Below are positions 17,245 through 27,348 of a stretch of 64,000 bases of DNA, piece by piece. Each line of letters opens with the position of its first letter. Position 1 is the stretch's first letter. This stretch comes from an uncultured Clostridia bacterium. Its GTDB lineage: Bacteria; Bacillota; Clostridia; Christensenellales; Borkfalkiaceae. Location: contig CAKNQN010000004.1 in NCBI GenBank assembly GCA_930990665.1, forward strand, positions 1 through 64,000. The letters run 5' to 3'. The translations under genes and the position numbers were made by a program. Below the pieces are notes generated by a model, which was not told where the DNA came from, searched no databases, and saw nothing but the letters and a program-made list of their open reading frames with translations.

Positions 17245-18594
17245 ATGGAATGGGACATTTTGCAGGGTAAGAGGCGTATCTATTTTATCGGGATAGGGGG
17301 AGTGAGCATGAGTGCACTCGCTCTTTATCTCAAATCCAGAAAATTTGTGGTCGAAGGGAGCGACACGGCGCCCGGAGAATTTACGGCGAAACTCGAACGG
17401 GAGGGGATCCCCGTCTTTATCGGGCACGACGGTTCGCGCGTGGAAAAGGCGGATGCGGTGATCGTGAGCTCGGCGGTGGCGGAATCGGATCCGGAACTGA
17501 CGGCAGCGCGCCGCCTCGGAAAACCCGTCTACGGGCGGGCGGAGCTGTTGGCCTGGGCGGCGCAGGGATTTGAAAATGTGGTGGGGGTCGCGGGCTGTCA
17601 CGGAAAGACAACGGCGACCGCTATGTGTGCACACGTCCTGCAGGCCTGTTCGGGCAGCTGTACGGCGCATATCGGCGGATCGGACCTCGATTACGGGAAT
17701 TTTTTTGCCGGAGGAAACAAATTCTTCGTCACCGAAGCGTGTGAATACAAGGGGAATTTTTTGCATCTTCATCCCGATCTTGCCGTGGTGCTCAACACCG
17801 ACAAAGATCATCTCGAGTGTTATGAAAGCGAGGAGCAGCTCTTTTCCGCGTACCTCGAATTTGCGGGGAATGCTCCCGCGGCGGCCGTGTGCGGAGAAGA
17901 CAAACTCGCCCCGCACCTTCCCTTTGCCCTCACGTTCGGGATCGGTGCGGAAAATGATATTTCCGCATCCAATGTACGCTCCTGCGGGGGACGATATTCT
18001 TTTGCGCTCCGCATTTTCGGCAAGACGTACGAACGGGTGCGGTTGAACGTCTACGGAAGGCACAACGTATACAACGCCCTCGCTGCGGCAGCTGTGGCGC
18101 AGTATTACGGATATCCGGCTTCCTTTATTGCGGAGGGACTGCGTGCCTTCCGCGGTGTGCGCCGCCGTTTCGAGCGTATGGGCAAATACCGCGGTGCGGA
18201 GATCATCGCCGACTACGCGCATCACCCGAACGAGATCGCCGCGGCCGTGCGCACGGCGGAAGAGATCTGCAAAGGAAAACTTTTTGTGGTCTTTCAGCCG
18301 CATACCTACTCGCGCACGCGGCTCCTGTTCGGGGAGTTTCTGCGCGTGCTCTTGCCGCTGGAAAATCTCGTCATTTACAAGACTTTCCCCGCACGCGAAT
18401 ATTATGACGAGGCGGGCAGCGCGCTCACGCTCAGCCGCAGTCTGCCCAACGCTCTCTACATAGAATCGGTGCGGGAAATGGAGATCTATCTACGTTGCTC
18501 TCTTTCCGCGGGGGATACGGTCCTGTTTTTGGGGGCGGGCGATATCTACCATGTGGCGGAACAGATCCTCATGCGCCGCGCCAGTCCGCAATAG
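17245..18594 (+). CDS. murC: UDP-N-acetylmuramate--L-alanine ligase
   Basis: Adds L-Ala to UDP-MurNAc. It has the N-terminal nucleotide-binding motif IYFIGIGGVSMSALAL, the P-loop GVAGCHGKTTAT near residue 115, and the C-terminal YAHHPNEI with HTYSRTR. It is 449 aa. The ATG at 17245 has no Shine-Dalgarno and lies 6 bp after a TATAAT, suggesting leaderless translation. A TTG at codon 6 is an alternative. It is outside the main mur transcript but within the same region. Confidence 0.96.
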   Translation: MEWDILQGKRRIYFIGIGGVSMSALALYLKSRKFVVEGSDTAPGEFTAKLEREGIPVFIGHDGSRVEKADAVIVSSAVAESDPELTAARRLGKPVYGRAELLAWAAQGFENVVGVAGCHGKTTATAMCAHVLQACSGSCTAHIGGSDLDYGNFFAGGNKFFVTEACEYKGNFLHLHPDLAVVLNTDKDHLECYESEEQLFSAYLEFAGNAPAAAVCGEDKLAPHLPFALTFGIGAENDISASNVRSCGGRYSFALRIFGKTYERVRLNVYGRHNVYNALAAAAVAQYYGYPASFIAEGLRAFRGVRRRFERMGKYRGAEIIADYAHHPNEIAAAVRTAEEICKGKLFVVFQPHTYSRTRLLFGEFLRVLLPLENLVIYKTFPAREYYDEAGSALTLSRSLPNALYIESVREMEIYLRCSLSAGDTVLFLGAGDIYHVAEQILMRRASPQ

Positions 18595-18605
18595 AGAACC
18601 GAAGG

Positions 18606-18700
18606 GGCCGATCATGGGGCGAAAAGCAACTCTCGTTCGGGCGGCCCGATCGCACGAAAGGAAAGCAGAAATAATTTGTTCGGGCGGCCCGATTGCTAGG
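18606..18700 (+). repeat. Degenerate ~40-bp repeats after murC
   Basis: gttcgggcggcccgat occurs exactly at 18635-18650 and 18678-18693 (43 bp apart). Units starting ggcc(c)gat at 18606, 18643 and 18686 suggest three decayed tandem copies between murC and its terminator. Confidence 0.6.
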
Positions 18701-18710
18701 GCCGAAAAAA

Positions 18711-18743
18711 AGAAAAGCCTCCGGCATGGCCGGAGGCTTTTCT
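18711..18743. terminator. Bidirectional terminator between murC and the DUF815 gene
   Basis: Perfect 15-bp stem agaaaagcctccggc / gccggaggcttttct with an atg loop, flanked by A- and T-rich ends. It serves both convergent genes. Confidence 0.88.
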
Positions 18744-18756
18744 TTTACTGTTCTTT

Positions 18757-19956
18757 TCAGATTTCGATTTCCAATCCCTTTGCGGTGCAGGCCCGGACAT
18801 AATCGACAAATTGTTTTGCTCTGCGCGGAGAGCGCCCGCCTTTGGAGATCGCCCAGCGTTCGGCGAGTACGGCGAGCTCCTCTTCGGGGATAGTGATCCC
18901 GGCATCGTCCGCAAGCTGCCGTACGATGGAGAGGTATTCTTTTTTGCCCGTCGAGGAAAAACAGACGGTCAGGCCGAAGCGGTCGGAGAGGGAGAGCTGT
19001 TCTTCCATTGTATCGCGCGCGTGCACACTGTTGTCGCGGTCGGAGAAATTTTCTTTGAGGATATGCCTGCGGTTGGAGGTCGCAACGATCATCACGTTGC
19101 GGCTCTTTTCGTTCATGCTTCCTTCCAGCCCCGCCTTGAGCGCGGTGACCTTTTCATCGTTCTCTTCCAGCGAAAGGTCGTCGATGAAGATGAGAAAATG
19201 AAAGGGAAGGGCGCTCAGAACCGCTTTGACGGCGTTGATCTCTTTGACTTGCTCTTTGGGTAGTTCCACGGCCCGCAGTCCGCGGTCGGCGTATTCATTG
19301 AGCATCGCATGGATGGTAGAAGATTTTCCCGTGCCCTTGTCGCCGTACAGGAGCATGTTGGAGTAGGGCAGGCCGTCGAGAAAGCTCACGATGTTCCGGC
19401 CGATCGCGCGTTTTTCGTCTTCGTAGTCTTTCAGATCTCGCAGCGACACTTCCGGCGTGTTTTTCACCGGCTGCAGAGCGCCGTTTTCGTAGGTGAATGC
19501 CTTATTGCCGATGAAAATGCCGTACCCGTTCTTTCGGTAATATTCCGCCAGCCTCGCGGCCGTCCCGTTTCCGCTCCGCGTTTGCAGGATCCCCGCCTTG
19601 CCGCGGCGGATCTTCGGAAACCCTTTTCCGATCTCCTGCGCAAGGCGTTCGGGCAGGTCGTCCGCCTTTGCCGCCAGTTCCGCAAAGATATGCAGGTCAT
19701 GCAAGAATGCTGCCCGCACGTCCTTATCCGTTTCCCCCGCAAAGGCGCGGCGGGCAAACAGGTTGTCATCCCGCAGAAGAATATGGGTCAGATATTCTCC
19801 GAAACGGTTCTGCATATTTTCTTGGAGCAGAAGTTCGTAGGCTTGCGCGTATTCGCTGATGTCGTCCTTTTCCACGGCGTTTACAAAGTGTCGCACCGCA
19901 TCGTCACGCAGCACGCCGCGAAGAAGGATCAGTTTTTTCGATTCAAAGGCTGACAT
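18757..19956 (-). CDS. DUF815 family AAA+ ATPase
   Basis: 399 aa. The Walker A motif is LLYGDKGTGKSS near residue 210, the Walker B-like motif is FLIFIDDLS near residue 265, and a sensor-1-like VMIVATSNRRH follows. The N-terminal half is helical and less conserved. This is the pattern of the DUF815 (COG2607) group, often annotated only as ATP-binding protein, whose cellular role is not established. It is transcribed alone, convergent with murC and divergent from ilvC. The start ATG has a modest CGGAG site. Confidence 0.85.
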   Translation of the reverse strand: MSAFESKKLILLRGVLRDDAVRHFVNAVEKDDISEYAQAYELLLQENMQNRFGEYLTHILLRDDNLFARRAFAGETDKDVRAAFLHDLHIFAELAAKADDLPERLAQEIGKGFPKIRRGKAGILQTRSGNGTAARLAEYYRKNGYGIFIGNKAFTYENGALQPVKNTPEVSLRDLKDYEDEKRAIGRNIVSFLDGLPYSNMLLYGDKGTGKSSTIHAMLNEYADRGLRAVELPKEQVKEINAVKAVLSALPFHFLIFIDDLSLEENDEKVTALKAGLEGSMNEKSRNVMIVATSNRRHILKENFSDRDNSVHARDTMEEQLSLSDRFGLTVCFSSTGKKEYLSIVRQLADDAGITIPEEELAVLAERWAISKGGRSPRRAKQFVDYVRACTAKGLEIEI

Positions 19957-19993
19957 GGTCGTTTTCTCCGTCTGTCCTCTTGTTTTTTTTACT

Positions 19994-20022
19994 ATTATAC
20001 GTCATTTTTTTTGCAAAGGCAA
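19994..20022 (-). promoter_or_regulatory. DUF815 gene promoter
   Basis: Minus-strand TTGCCT and TATAAT with a 17-bp spacer, ending 38 bp upstream of the ATG. Confidence 0.6.
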
Positions 20023-20126
20023 ATATTTCATCCCGCATTTTGCACAGAATCCGCGCCCGATCGCTTCGATTCGAAAACCCGATAGAATATATCGGCAAAA
20101 TCAATAAATAAAATTGCGCAATACGC

Positions 20127-20155
20127 TTGACGGATAGGAGTGCAAGTACTATAAT
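20127..20155 (+). promoter_or_regulatory. ilvC promoter
   Basis: TTGACG and TATAAT with a 17-bp spacer, 42 bp before the ilvC ATG. The leader is too short for a T-box riboswitch. Confidence 0.8.
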
Positions 20156-20157
20156 AA

Positions 20158-21201
<1,044 letters not shown>

Positions 21202-21213
21202 CCGTTCATCGGC

Positions 21214-21245
21214 AAAAGGCCCTCGCTCTGCGGGGGCCTTTTTTT
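21214..21245 (+). terminator. ilvC terminator
   Basis: aaaaggccc / gggcctttt stem with T-run, 12 bp after the stop. Confidence 0.85.
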
Positions 21246-21521
21246 GAAAAAATTCCAGAGAAGCTTTGTATGAGGGGCCGACGCGAGGGAGGCGTATGTT
21301 GGACAGGTATGCGGCCCAAAGGGGAGAACAAATGCGCGGCAAGGTGGACAGAGGGCGAGTCGGCAAAGTATAAATATACGCGCGCGCGATAAATTTTTTC
21401 GGAACGAAAAAAAGTCCGGCGTTTTGATTGTATTCTCCGCGGAAAAATGGTATAATGGATAAAACGACCGAAAGCAAAAACGTATCCGCCGCTTCGGCGG
21501 CGGTGAAAGGGAGAAACAGGC
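21246..21521 (+). other. ilvC-ftsK spacer
   Basis: Holds the ftsK promoter (21428-21456), a ttttttcg/cgaaaaaa inverted repeat near 21395, and a ccgccg/cggcgg hairpin at 21486-21500 just upstream of the ribosome site. No gene was recognised. Confidence 0.5.
21428..21456 (+). promoter_or_regulatory. ftsK operon promoter
   Basis: TTGTAT and TATAAT with a 17-bp spacer, giving a leader of about 60 nt. Confidence 0.65.
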
Positions 21522-24500
21522 TTGAACAATCTTGGAAGAGGAAGCGAAAACGGCGGTAAAGACCGCGAAAAAATATTCACGCGCGAGACGGCGGGCATTA
21601 TTCTGGTACTTTTTTCCGTACTGGCGCTCGTCGTGCTCTTTTCGCGTGACGTCATATTCGGAAATGTCGGATTCGCCATCAGTTCTTTTCTGCTGGGGGT
21701 ATTCGGTTACTGCTCGGTGGCGGTGCTCGCCGCCCTTATCTATGCGGGTTCCGTGCTGATCACGGGCAAGCGGCTGGCCGTCTCCGGCAAGACGGCTGGT
21801 TTTTGCGCCCTTTTGCTGGTGTTTCTCGTCTGCCTCGTGCACACGATCACGGCGGCCGTGGGCGGCATCGGCTACGGCAGCTACGGCGAATATCTCTCTG
21901 CCTGCTATGCGGCAGGGGAGAGGAGCTTCTTCCAGTCTACGGGCGGCGGAGTGCTGTTCGGGCTGGTCGTATATCCTGTCTGCAAGCTGACCACCTCCGT
22001 GGGCGGCTATATTATCTTTTCCCTTCTCACGGTGGGGGCGGGGTATCTCGTCTATGTCGCCGCTTCGTCCGGTCGCAGCAGCCGCCGCGCCGCGAAACAG
22101 CCTTCCGAACCCGCGGCATATGCCACGGGCGATACGTCGTCGCTGTACGATCTGAACTATGCCGCGCAGCAGCCGCAGTCTGCCCCGGAGTATTCCGCCC
22201 AGGCACCCGCCGCATCCGACAGTGCGCCGCAGCCCGCCGCCCGGGAAGAGGGCGCCGAGCGCTCCAAGAGACTGTATGCGATCGGTGACGAGTTTGATTT
22301 CAAAAGCCGTCGCGAGCTTCGCCAGGAATCGCGCGAGGAGCGCCGTGCGCGCGAAAATATCGCGCCCGCTGCGCCCGCCGCGCCTTCTGCCTATGAACAG
22401 GGCCGCAGCATCCTGTATCCCGACAGGCCCGCCATGCAGTATCCGCCCCAGTATACCGCGCCGATGCCTTCGCTGCAGGACGACGGCGGCGATTATGCGT
22501 GGTATAAACAGAATTACGCGGGCGGGAAAAGTCCTTCCGTGACCCGTTCCAAGGGGAGCGCTTCGACTTCGTCCGGCTCCCTGTACAGCAGTACGGGCTA
22601 TACCTCCAACCGCATTTTTGACGAAAAATCCTATTTCAATAAACCAGACCGCGCGCGCAGCCTTGCCGAATCTTATTCCAAAAGCTTCGGCGGAAGCTCG
22701 CCTTTCTCGGAAGGGCATGAGCTCAAATCGCATCGCAGTCAGCCCGCCAAGGCGCAGCCCGAGCAGAAAGAACAGCCTGCCCCTGCGGCGCAGGAGTCTG
22801 CCGCTTCCAGTTATTCGCAGATGTATGCGGATGCGGCGGAGGGCAACATCTCCTATTCGAACAGGCCCCGCAAGATCGTCGCCGACGCGACGGCGGAGGA
22901 ATCTTCTGCCGCGCCCGCGCAGGACTTCTATCGGAATGACGTTTCCGCACAGCCGCAATCCGGTTCGGTGTATGGCTCCGCACAGCCGCAAAATACGGCA
23001 GATACGAATGGGACAGGGGTGAGTTTCCAGTCACAGGCCCAGCCCGTCCGTTCGGAAGCCGTACCCGGCGTGAACGGGAATGCGGGGAATTATGACGTTC
23101 ACCGTGCCGTCCGCCCCGAACCTTCCCGCGATTCCTCGATCGATGCGGGCGATATCGCGCGCCGCTTCGGGTTCGGTTCAACCGAGCGGACACACACTTC
23201 TCAGCCTCATACCGATATGCCCGCGGCGCGCAATGCCGTTCCGCCCGAAAATACTTCGGCCCGCAACGCCGTGCCGACCGAAAACAATCCGGTCCGAAAC
23301 GCTGTTCCGCCCGAAAACACCTCGTCACGCAACGCCGTGCCGACCGAAAACAATCTGGTCCGAAACGCCGTTCCGCCCGAAGACACTTCGGCGCGCAATA
23401 CTGTTTCGCCCGAGAATAATCCGGTCCGAAACGTCGTTCCGCACGAGGATACCTCTGTCCGCCTGAACCCCTCGCGGGATGAGGCGGCGTCGAGGCCCGC
23501 GCTTCGCGACCGCGCAGCCGAGCCCGCACGCCGCGATGTGTTTTCACCGGAAGAGCTGCCAGACAGAGATGTGTTCGAGCGCCCCGGCGAAATGGATCTG
23601 CGCGCGGGGGAAGATTTGCGTCCCGACAGCCGTCGCGGAGGAGAAGATCTGCGTTCCGGCGGCCGCAGCGGCGGAGAAGAAGTCCGCGGCGGGGCGGTGC
23701 AGCGTCCGGAGACAAAGCCGGTGCGCGGCATTCCCGTACAGGAACCGGAGGAGGAGCAGTCCAACCTCCGCCCGATCACGGACGCCGAGACGGCGGCCGA
23801 TCTTTTCGATGACGACGAGCCGGAAGAATCTTCCGTGCCGGCGGCGATGGAAAACGCCGGGCGGGAGGAGGAGAGGCCTTCTCTCACTCTGCAGCGCGAC
23901 CGCATTCAGCGCGAACTTCCGCAGGAAGAGGCGCCCCGTCCCAAGCACGTCTATGCAAAATATAATCCGCCGCCCATTTCGCTTCTCACCGAATATCCGC
24001 ATGTGGCGGGCAGCGCGGAAGACGACGACATCAACGTCGAGATCATCATCCAGACGCTTGCCAACCTGCATGTGCCCTGCGAGATGAAGGAGATCACCCA
24101 GGGGCCTTCCGTCACCCGATACGACATCGAGATCCCGGGCAATATCCCTACGTCGCGCGTTCTCGGTTACGATAAGGAGCTTGCCATGCGTCTGCACGCG
24201 GCGGCGGGCGTCAACGTACAGCTCAACTATGAAAACGGTTCCATCAGCATCGAGGTTCCCCGTGAGAAAAAAGAGACGGTCGGGCTTCGCGATCTGATCC
24301 TTTCGCCCGATTTTGTCAATGCCAAACCCGGCGCGCTCGTGTTCGGATTGGGAAAAGACATCGAGGGCCGCGCGATCTGCGGCGACGTGGTCAAGATGAC
24401 CCATCTGCTCGTGGCGGGCGCCACGAACTCGGGCAAATCTGTCTGCCTGCACGCGCTCATTCTCAGCCTGCTCTATAAATACAGCCCCGAAGATCTGCGA

Positions 24501-25418
24501 CTCATTCTCGTCGATCCGAAGCAGAACGAATTCATCATCTATGACAAGCTGCCGCACCTGATGATCAACGAGATCATCGCCGACCCCGCGAAGGTCGTGA
24601 ACGTGCTCAACTGGGCGATCGCAGAGATGGAGCGCCGCTATACCCTGTTCAAGGAAAAGACGAAAAAGGGCACGCTCGTGCGCGACGTCAACGATTATAA
24701 CGCCAACCTCACGCCGGAAGAAGAAAAGCTGCCGAAGATCGTCATGGTCATCGACGAGCTTGCGGACCTCATGTCCGTCGCCAAAAAGGATATCGAGGAC
24801 CGCATCCAGCGCCTCACGCAGAAATCGCGTGCGGCGGGCATCCACCTCGTTCTCGCCACGCAGAGACCTTCGGTGAACATCATCACGGGCGTCATCAAGT
24901 CCAACCTTCCCACTCGTATCGCGCTGAAAGTGACGCAGGAGGTCGACTCGCGCACCATTCTCGACGAGTCGGGCGCGGAAAAATTGCTCGGCCAGGGCGA
25001 CCTGCTCTATCGGACGGCTTCCATGACCTTTCCCAAGCGTGTGCAGGGCGCGTTCGTGAGCAATCCCGAAATGCAGAGCGTCATCAGCTATATCAAGGAG
25101 CACAACGAAGCTTATTTCGACGACCGTGTCGCCGATTATATCAACAACCAGAGACAGGGAGGCGGCGACGCTTCCGGCGGCGCCGACGACAGCGTCGAGG
25201 CCGTCTACATCGACGCATTGCGCGCCGTCGTGTCGATGGGGCAGGCTTCCATCTCCATGATCCAGCGCCGCTGCGGCGTCGGCTACCCCAAGGCGGGCAA
25301 GATCATCGAGTGGATGGAAAACATGGGTTATATTGCCACGTTCAACGGGTCCAAGGCCCGCGACGTGCTCATGACCAAAGAAGAATTTGAAAGCAAATAC
25401 GGAGATTACGGCGAATGA
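21522..25418 (+). CDS. ftsK: DNA translocase FtsK/SpoIIIE with very long linker
   Basis: Septal DNA pump that clears and segregates chromosomes. Several membrane helices occupy the first ~185 residues. A ~620-residue low-complexity linker (Ser/Ala/Pro/Gln/Arg-rich) follows, containing seven 11-residue repeats. The motor domain then has the Walker A VAGATNSGKSV near residue 965, VDPKQNEF, and the Walker B IVMVIDELADLM. A C-terminal gamma winged-helix (MIQRRCGVGYPKAGKIIEWME) recognises orientation sequences. At 1298 aa it is far longer than the usual 750-850, all of it linker. The start is TTG at 21522 with AAAGGGAG upstream. It overlaps rimO by 4 bp. Confidence 0.96.
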   Translation: MNNLGRGSENGGKDREKIFTRETAGIILVLFSVLALVVLFSRDVIFGNVGFAISSFLLGVFGYCSVAVLAALIYAGSVLITGKRLAVSGKTAGFCALLLVFLVCLVHTITAAVGGIGYGSYGEYLSACYAAGERSFFQSTGGGVLFGLVVYPVCKLTTSVGGYIIFSLLTVGAGYLVYVAASSGRSSRRAAKQPSEPAAYATGDTSSLYDLNYAAQQPQSAPEYSAQAPAASDSAPQPAAREEGAERSKRLYAIGDEFDFKSRRELRQESREERRARENIAPAAPAAPSAYEQGRSILYPDRPAMQYPPQYTAPMPSLQDDGGDYAWYKQNYAGGKSPSVTRSKGSASTSSGSLYSSTGYTSNRIFDEKSYFNKPDRARSLAESYSKSFGGSSPFSEGHELKSHRSQPAKAQPEQKEQPAPAAQESAASSYSQMYADAAEGNISYSNRPRKIVADATAEESSAAPAQDFYRNDVSAQPQSGSVYGSAQPQNTADTNGTGVSFQSQAQPVRSEAVPGVNGNAGNYDVHRAVRPEPSRDSSIDAGDIARRFGFGSTERTHTSQPHTDMPAARNAVPPENTSARNAVPTENNPVRNAVPPENTSSRNAVPTENNLVRNAVPPEDTSARNTVSPENNPVRNVVPHEDTSVRLNPSRDEAASRPALRDRAAEPARRDVFSPEELPDRDVFERPGEMDLRAGEDLRPDSRRGGEDLRSGGRSGGEEVRGGAVQRPETKPVRGIPVQEPEEEQSNLRPITDAETAADLFDDDEPEESSVPAAMENAGREEERPSLTLQRDRIQRELPQEEAPRPKHVYAKYNPPPISLLTEYPHVAGSAEDDDINVEIIIQTLANLHVPCEMKEITQGPSVTRYDIEIPGNIPTSRVLGYDKELAMRLHAAAGVNVQLNYENGSISIEVPREKKETVGLRDLILSPDFVNAKPGALVFGLGKDIEGRAICGDVVKMTHLLVAGATNSGKSVCLHALILSLLYKYSPEDLRLILVDPKQNEFIIYDKLPHLMINEIIADPAKVVNVLNWAIAEMERRYTLFKEKTKKGTLVRDVNDYNANLTPEEEKLPKIVMVIDELADLMSVAKKDIEDRIQRLTQKSRAAGIHLVLATQRPSVNIITGVIKSNLPTRIALKVTQEVDSRTILDESGAEKLLGQGDLLYRTASMTFPKRVQGAFVSNPEMQSVISYIKEHNEAYFDDRVADYINNQRQGGGDASGGADDSVEAVYIDALRAVVSMGQASISMIQRRCGVGYPKAGKIIEWMENMGYIATFNGSKARDVLMTKEEFESKYGDYGE
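23226..23456 (+). repeat. Seven 33-bp (11-codon) repeats in the ftsK linker
   Basis: Seven in-frame units of the type (A/V/S)RNAVPPENTS and (A/V)RNAVPTENNP alternate, giving a higher-order 66-bp period. They encode FtsK residues ~569-645. Confidence 0.9.
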
Positions 25419-26749
25419 GTTTTTTGCAAGACAAGAAATTCGGCATGATCTCCCTCGGATGCGACAAAAATCGTGTGGACGCCGAGCGCATGCTCGGCAT
25501 CCTTCGCGAAAAGGGGTATACGATCACCGATGACGCCGCCGAGGCGAATATCCTCATCGTGAATACCTGTGCCTTTTTGCAGTCGGCGAGAAAGGAAGCC
25601 ATCGACACCGTCCTCGACTGCAACGGCTACCGCGGCGGCAACCTCGAAAAGATCGTGGTGAGCGGCTGCCTGCCCGAAAAGTATATCTCCGAACTCTTTC
25701 CCTCCCTCACGGAAGGGGACGTCTTTCTCGGTTGCAGCGATGCCGAAGCTCTTCTTCCCGCGTTGGAACATTCGTATGCCGAAGGGGTGCGCGTGGATGC
25801 GGTCGAGAAAGGGACGGAAGGGGAGGAAGGCCGCGTGCTCACCACGCCGCTGCACTACGCCTATCTGAAGATCGCGGACGGCTGCGACAATCATTGCACC
25901 TATTGCCTGATCCCTAAGATCCGCGGGCGCTACCGCTCCTATCCCGAGGAAAAGCTGGTCGCAGAGGCCGCCTCGCTCGGGGATCTTTCCGAACTCATTC
26001 TCGTGGCGCAGGACACCACCCGCTACGGTACGGATGCGGGCGGACCGAGCCGCCTTCCGGGGCTTATCCGCAAACTGTCCGCCCTGGAAAATATCGGGCA
26101 TATACGCCTCTTGTATTGCTATCCCGAGGCGATCACGGACGAGCTCATCGAGGAGATGGCCGTCAACCCCAAGGTTCTTCCCTACATCGATATCCCGCTC
26201 CAGCACAGCGAGGACCGCATCCTGAAACTCATGAACCGCAAGGGTACGCGCGCGGAATACCTCGCGCTCATCGCCAAACTGCGCGACCGTATCCCCGGCA
26301 TTGCCGTGCGCTCGACCTTTATCGCGGGCTTTCCTTCCGAAACGCGGGAAGAGTGCGAGGCGCTCGCCTCTTTTCTCCGCGAGGCCAAGCTCACTAACTG
26401 CGGATTTTTCGCCTATTCGCGGGAGCCGGAAACGCCCGCATACAAGCTTCCCGGCCAGATCCCCGCGCGCGAAAAACAGCGCCGCGTCCGGATGCTGTAC
26501 AGGGCGCAGCGGGAGGTTTCCCGCGCGTTTTTGCAGGGGAAAAAGGGAACGGTCGTCGACGTGCTTTGCGACGGCATCGACTACGAGCGCGGCATGTTCG
26601 AGGGCAGGGCGTACTGGAGCGCGCCGGAAATAGACGGAAAAGTATACTTTCACGCTCCCTTAGCCGAACAGGGCAAAGTGTATCGGGTCAGGATCACGGG
26701 GGCGGACGATTATGATCTTTACGGAGAAACGGAGGACTACCGAAAATGA
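25415..26749 (+). CDS. rimO: Ribosomal protein S12 methylthiotransferase
   Basis: Radical-SAM enzyme adding a methylthio group to an aspartate of S12. The N-terminal iron-sulfur domain has ISLGCDKNRVDAE, VNTCAF and VSGCLP cysteines. The radical SAM motif is CDNHCTYC near residue 150, and a TRAM-like domain closes the protein. It is 444 aa. SLGCDKN and the pgsA/cinA/recA context favour RimO over MiaB. The start overlaps the ftsK stop (ATGA). Confidence 0.95.
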   Translation: MSFLQDKKFGMISLGCDKNRVDAERMLGILREKGYTITDDAAEANILIVNTCAFLQSARKEAIDTVLDCNGYRGGNLEKIVVSGCLPEKYISELFPSLTEGDVFLGCSDAEALLPALEHSYAEGVRVDAVEKGTEGEEGRVLTTPLHYAYLKIADGCDNHCTYCLIPKIRGRYRSYPEEKLVAEAASLGDLSELILVAQDTTRYGTDAGGPSRLPGLIRKLSALENIGHIRLLYCYPEAITDELIEEMAVNPKVLPYIDIPLQHSEDRILKLMNRKGTRAEYLALIAKLRDRIPGIAVRSTFIAGFPSETREECEALASFLREAKLTNCGFFAYSREPETPAYKLPGQIPAREKQRRVRMLYRAQREVSRAFLQGKKGTVVDVLCDGIDYERGMFEGRAYWSAPEIDGKVYFHAPLAEQGKVYRVRITGADDYDLYGETEDYRK

Positions 26750-27348
26750 ATCTTCCCAATCGGATCACCCTTTCGCGCATCTGCCTGATACCGGTGTTTG
26801 CGGTGATCTTTTTTCTGGACGTGATCCCGTATAATTATTTCATCGCCGCCGTCGTCTTTGTCGTTGCGGCGTGTACCGATTTTCTCGACGGGCACATCGC
26901 CCGCAAACGCGGACTCGTGACCAACCTCGGCAAATTTCTCGATCCCATCGCGGATAAGGTGCTGGTTTCCACCGCGCTCATCTTTTTGCTCGTGCGCCCG
27001 CAGATTCTGCTCGTCGCGTGGCAGGGGGACTGGGTGCTCGTGACGGCGGGCGTCTGCGTGGCGGTCATCCTTGCACGGGAACTGATCGTGAGCGGTTTCC
27101 GCATGGTCGCCGCCTCGACCGGACTGGTGCTGGCCGCCGACAAGATCGGAAAGGTCAAGACCACTTTTCAGGACATCGCCATCGCCTTCCTCCTCGCGGG
27201 GGCGGACTTTTTCGGACTCGGAAAGGCGAGTGAGGTCATTTGCGCCATAGGGCTCGTGTGCCTGGGCATTGCGACCGTGCTCACCGTATGGTCGGGGATT
27301 TCCTATATCGTCCGCAACAGACAAGTGTTGCAAGAGCAGAAACAATGA
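26746..27348 (+). CDS. pgsA: CDP-diacylglycerol--glycerol-3-phosphate 3-phosphatidyltransferase
   Basis: Membrane enzyme for the committed step of phosphatidylglycerol synthesis. The CDP-alcohol phosphotransferase signature DFLDGHIARKRG..TNLGKFLDPIADKVL (D-x2-DG-x2-AR-x8-G-x3-D-x3-D) is complete. It is 200 aa with about five to six helices. It overlaps rimO upstream and cinA downstream by 4 bp each, so the three are tightly coupled. Confidence 0.95.
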   Translation: MNLPNRITLSRICLIPVFAVIFFLDVIPYNYFIAAVVFVVAACTDFLDGHIARKRGLVTNLGKFLDPIADKVLVSTALIFLLVRPQILLVAWQGDWVLVTAGVCVAVILARELIVSGFRMVAASTGLVLAADKIGKVKTTFQDIAIAFLLAGADFFGLGKASEVICAIGLVCLGIATVLTVWSGISYIVRNRQVLQEQKQ

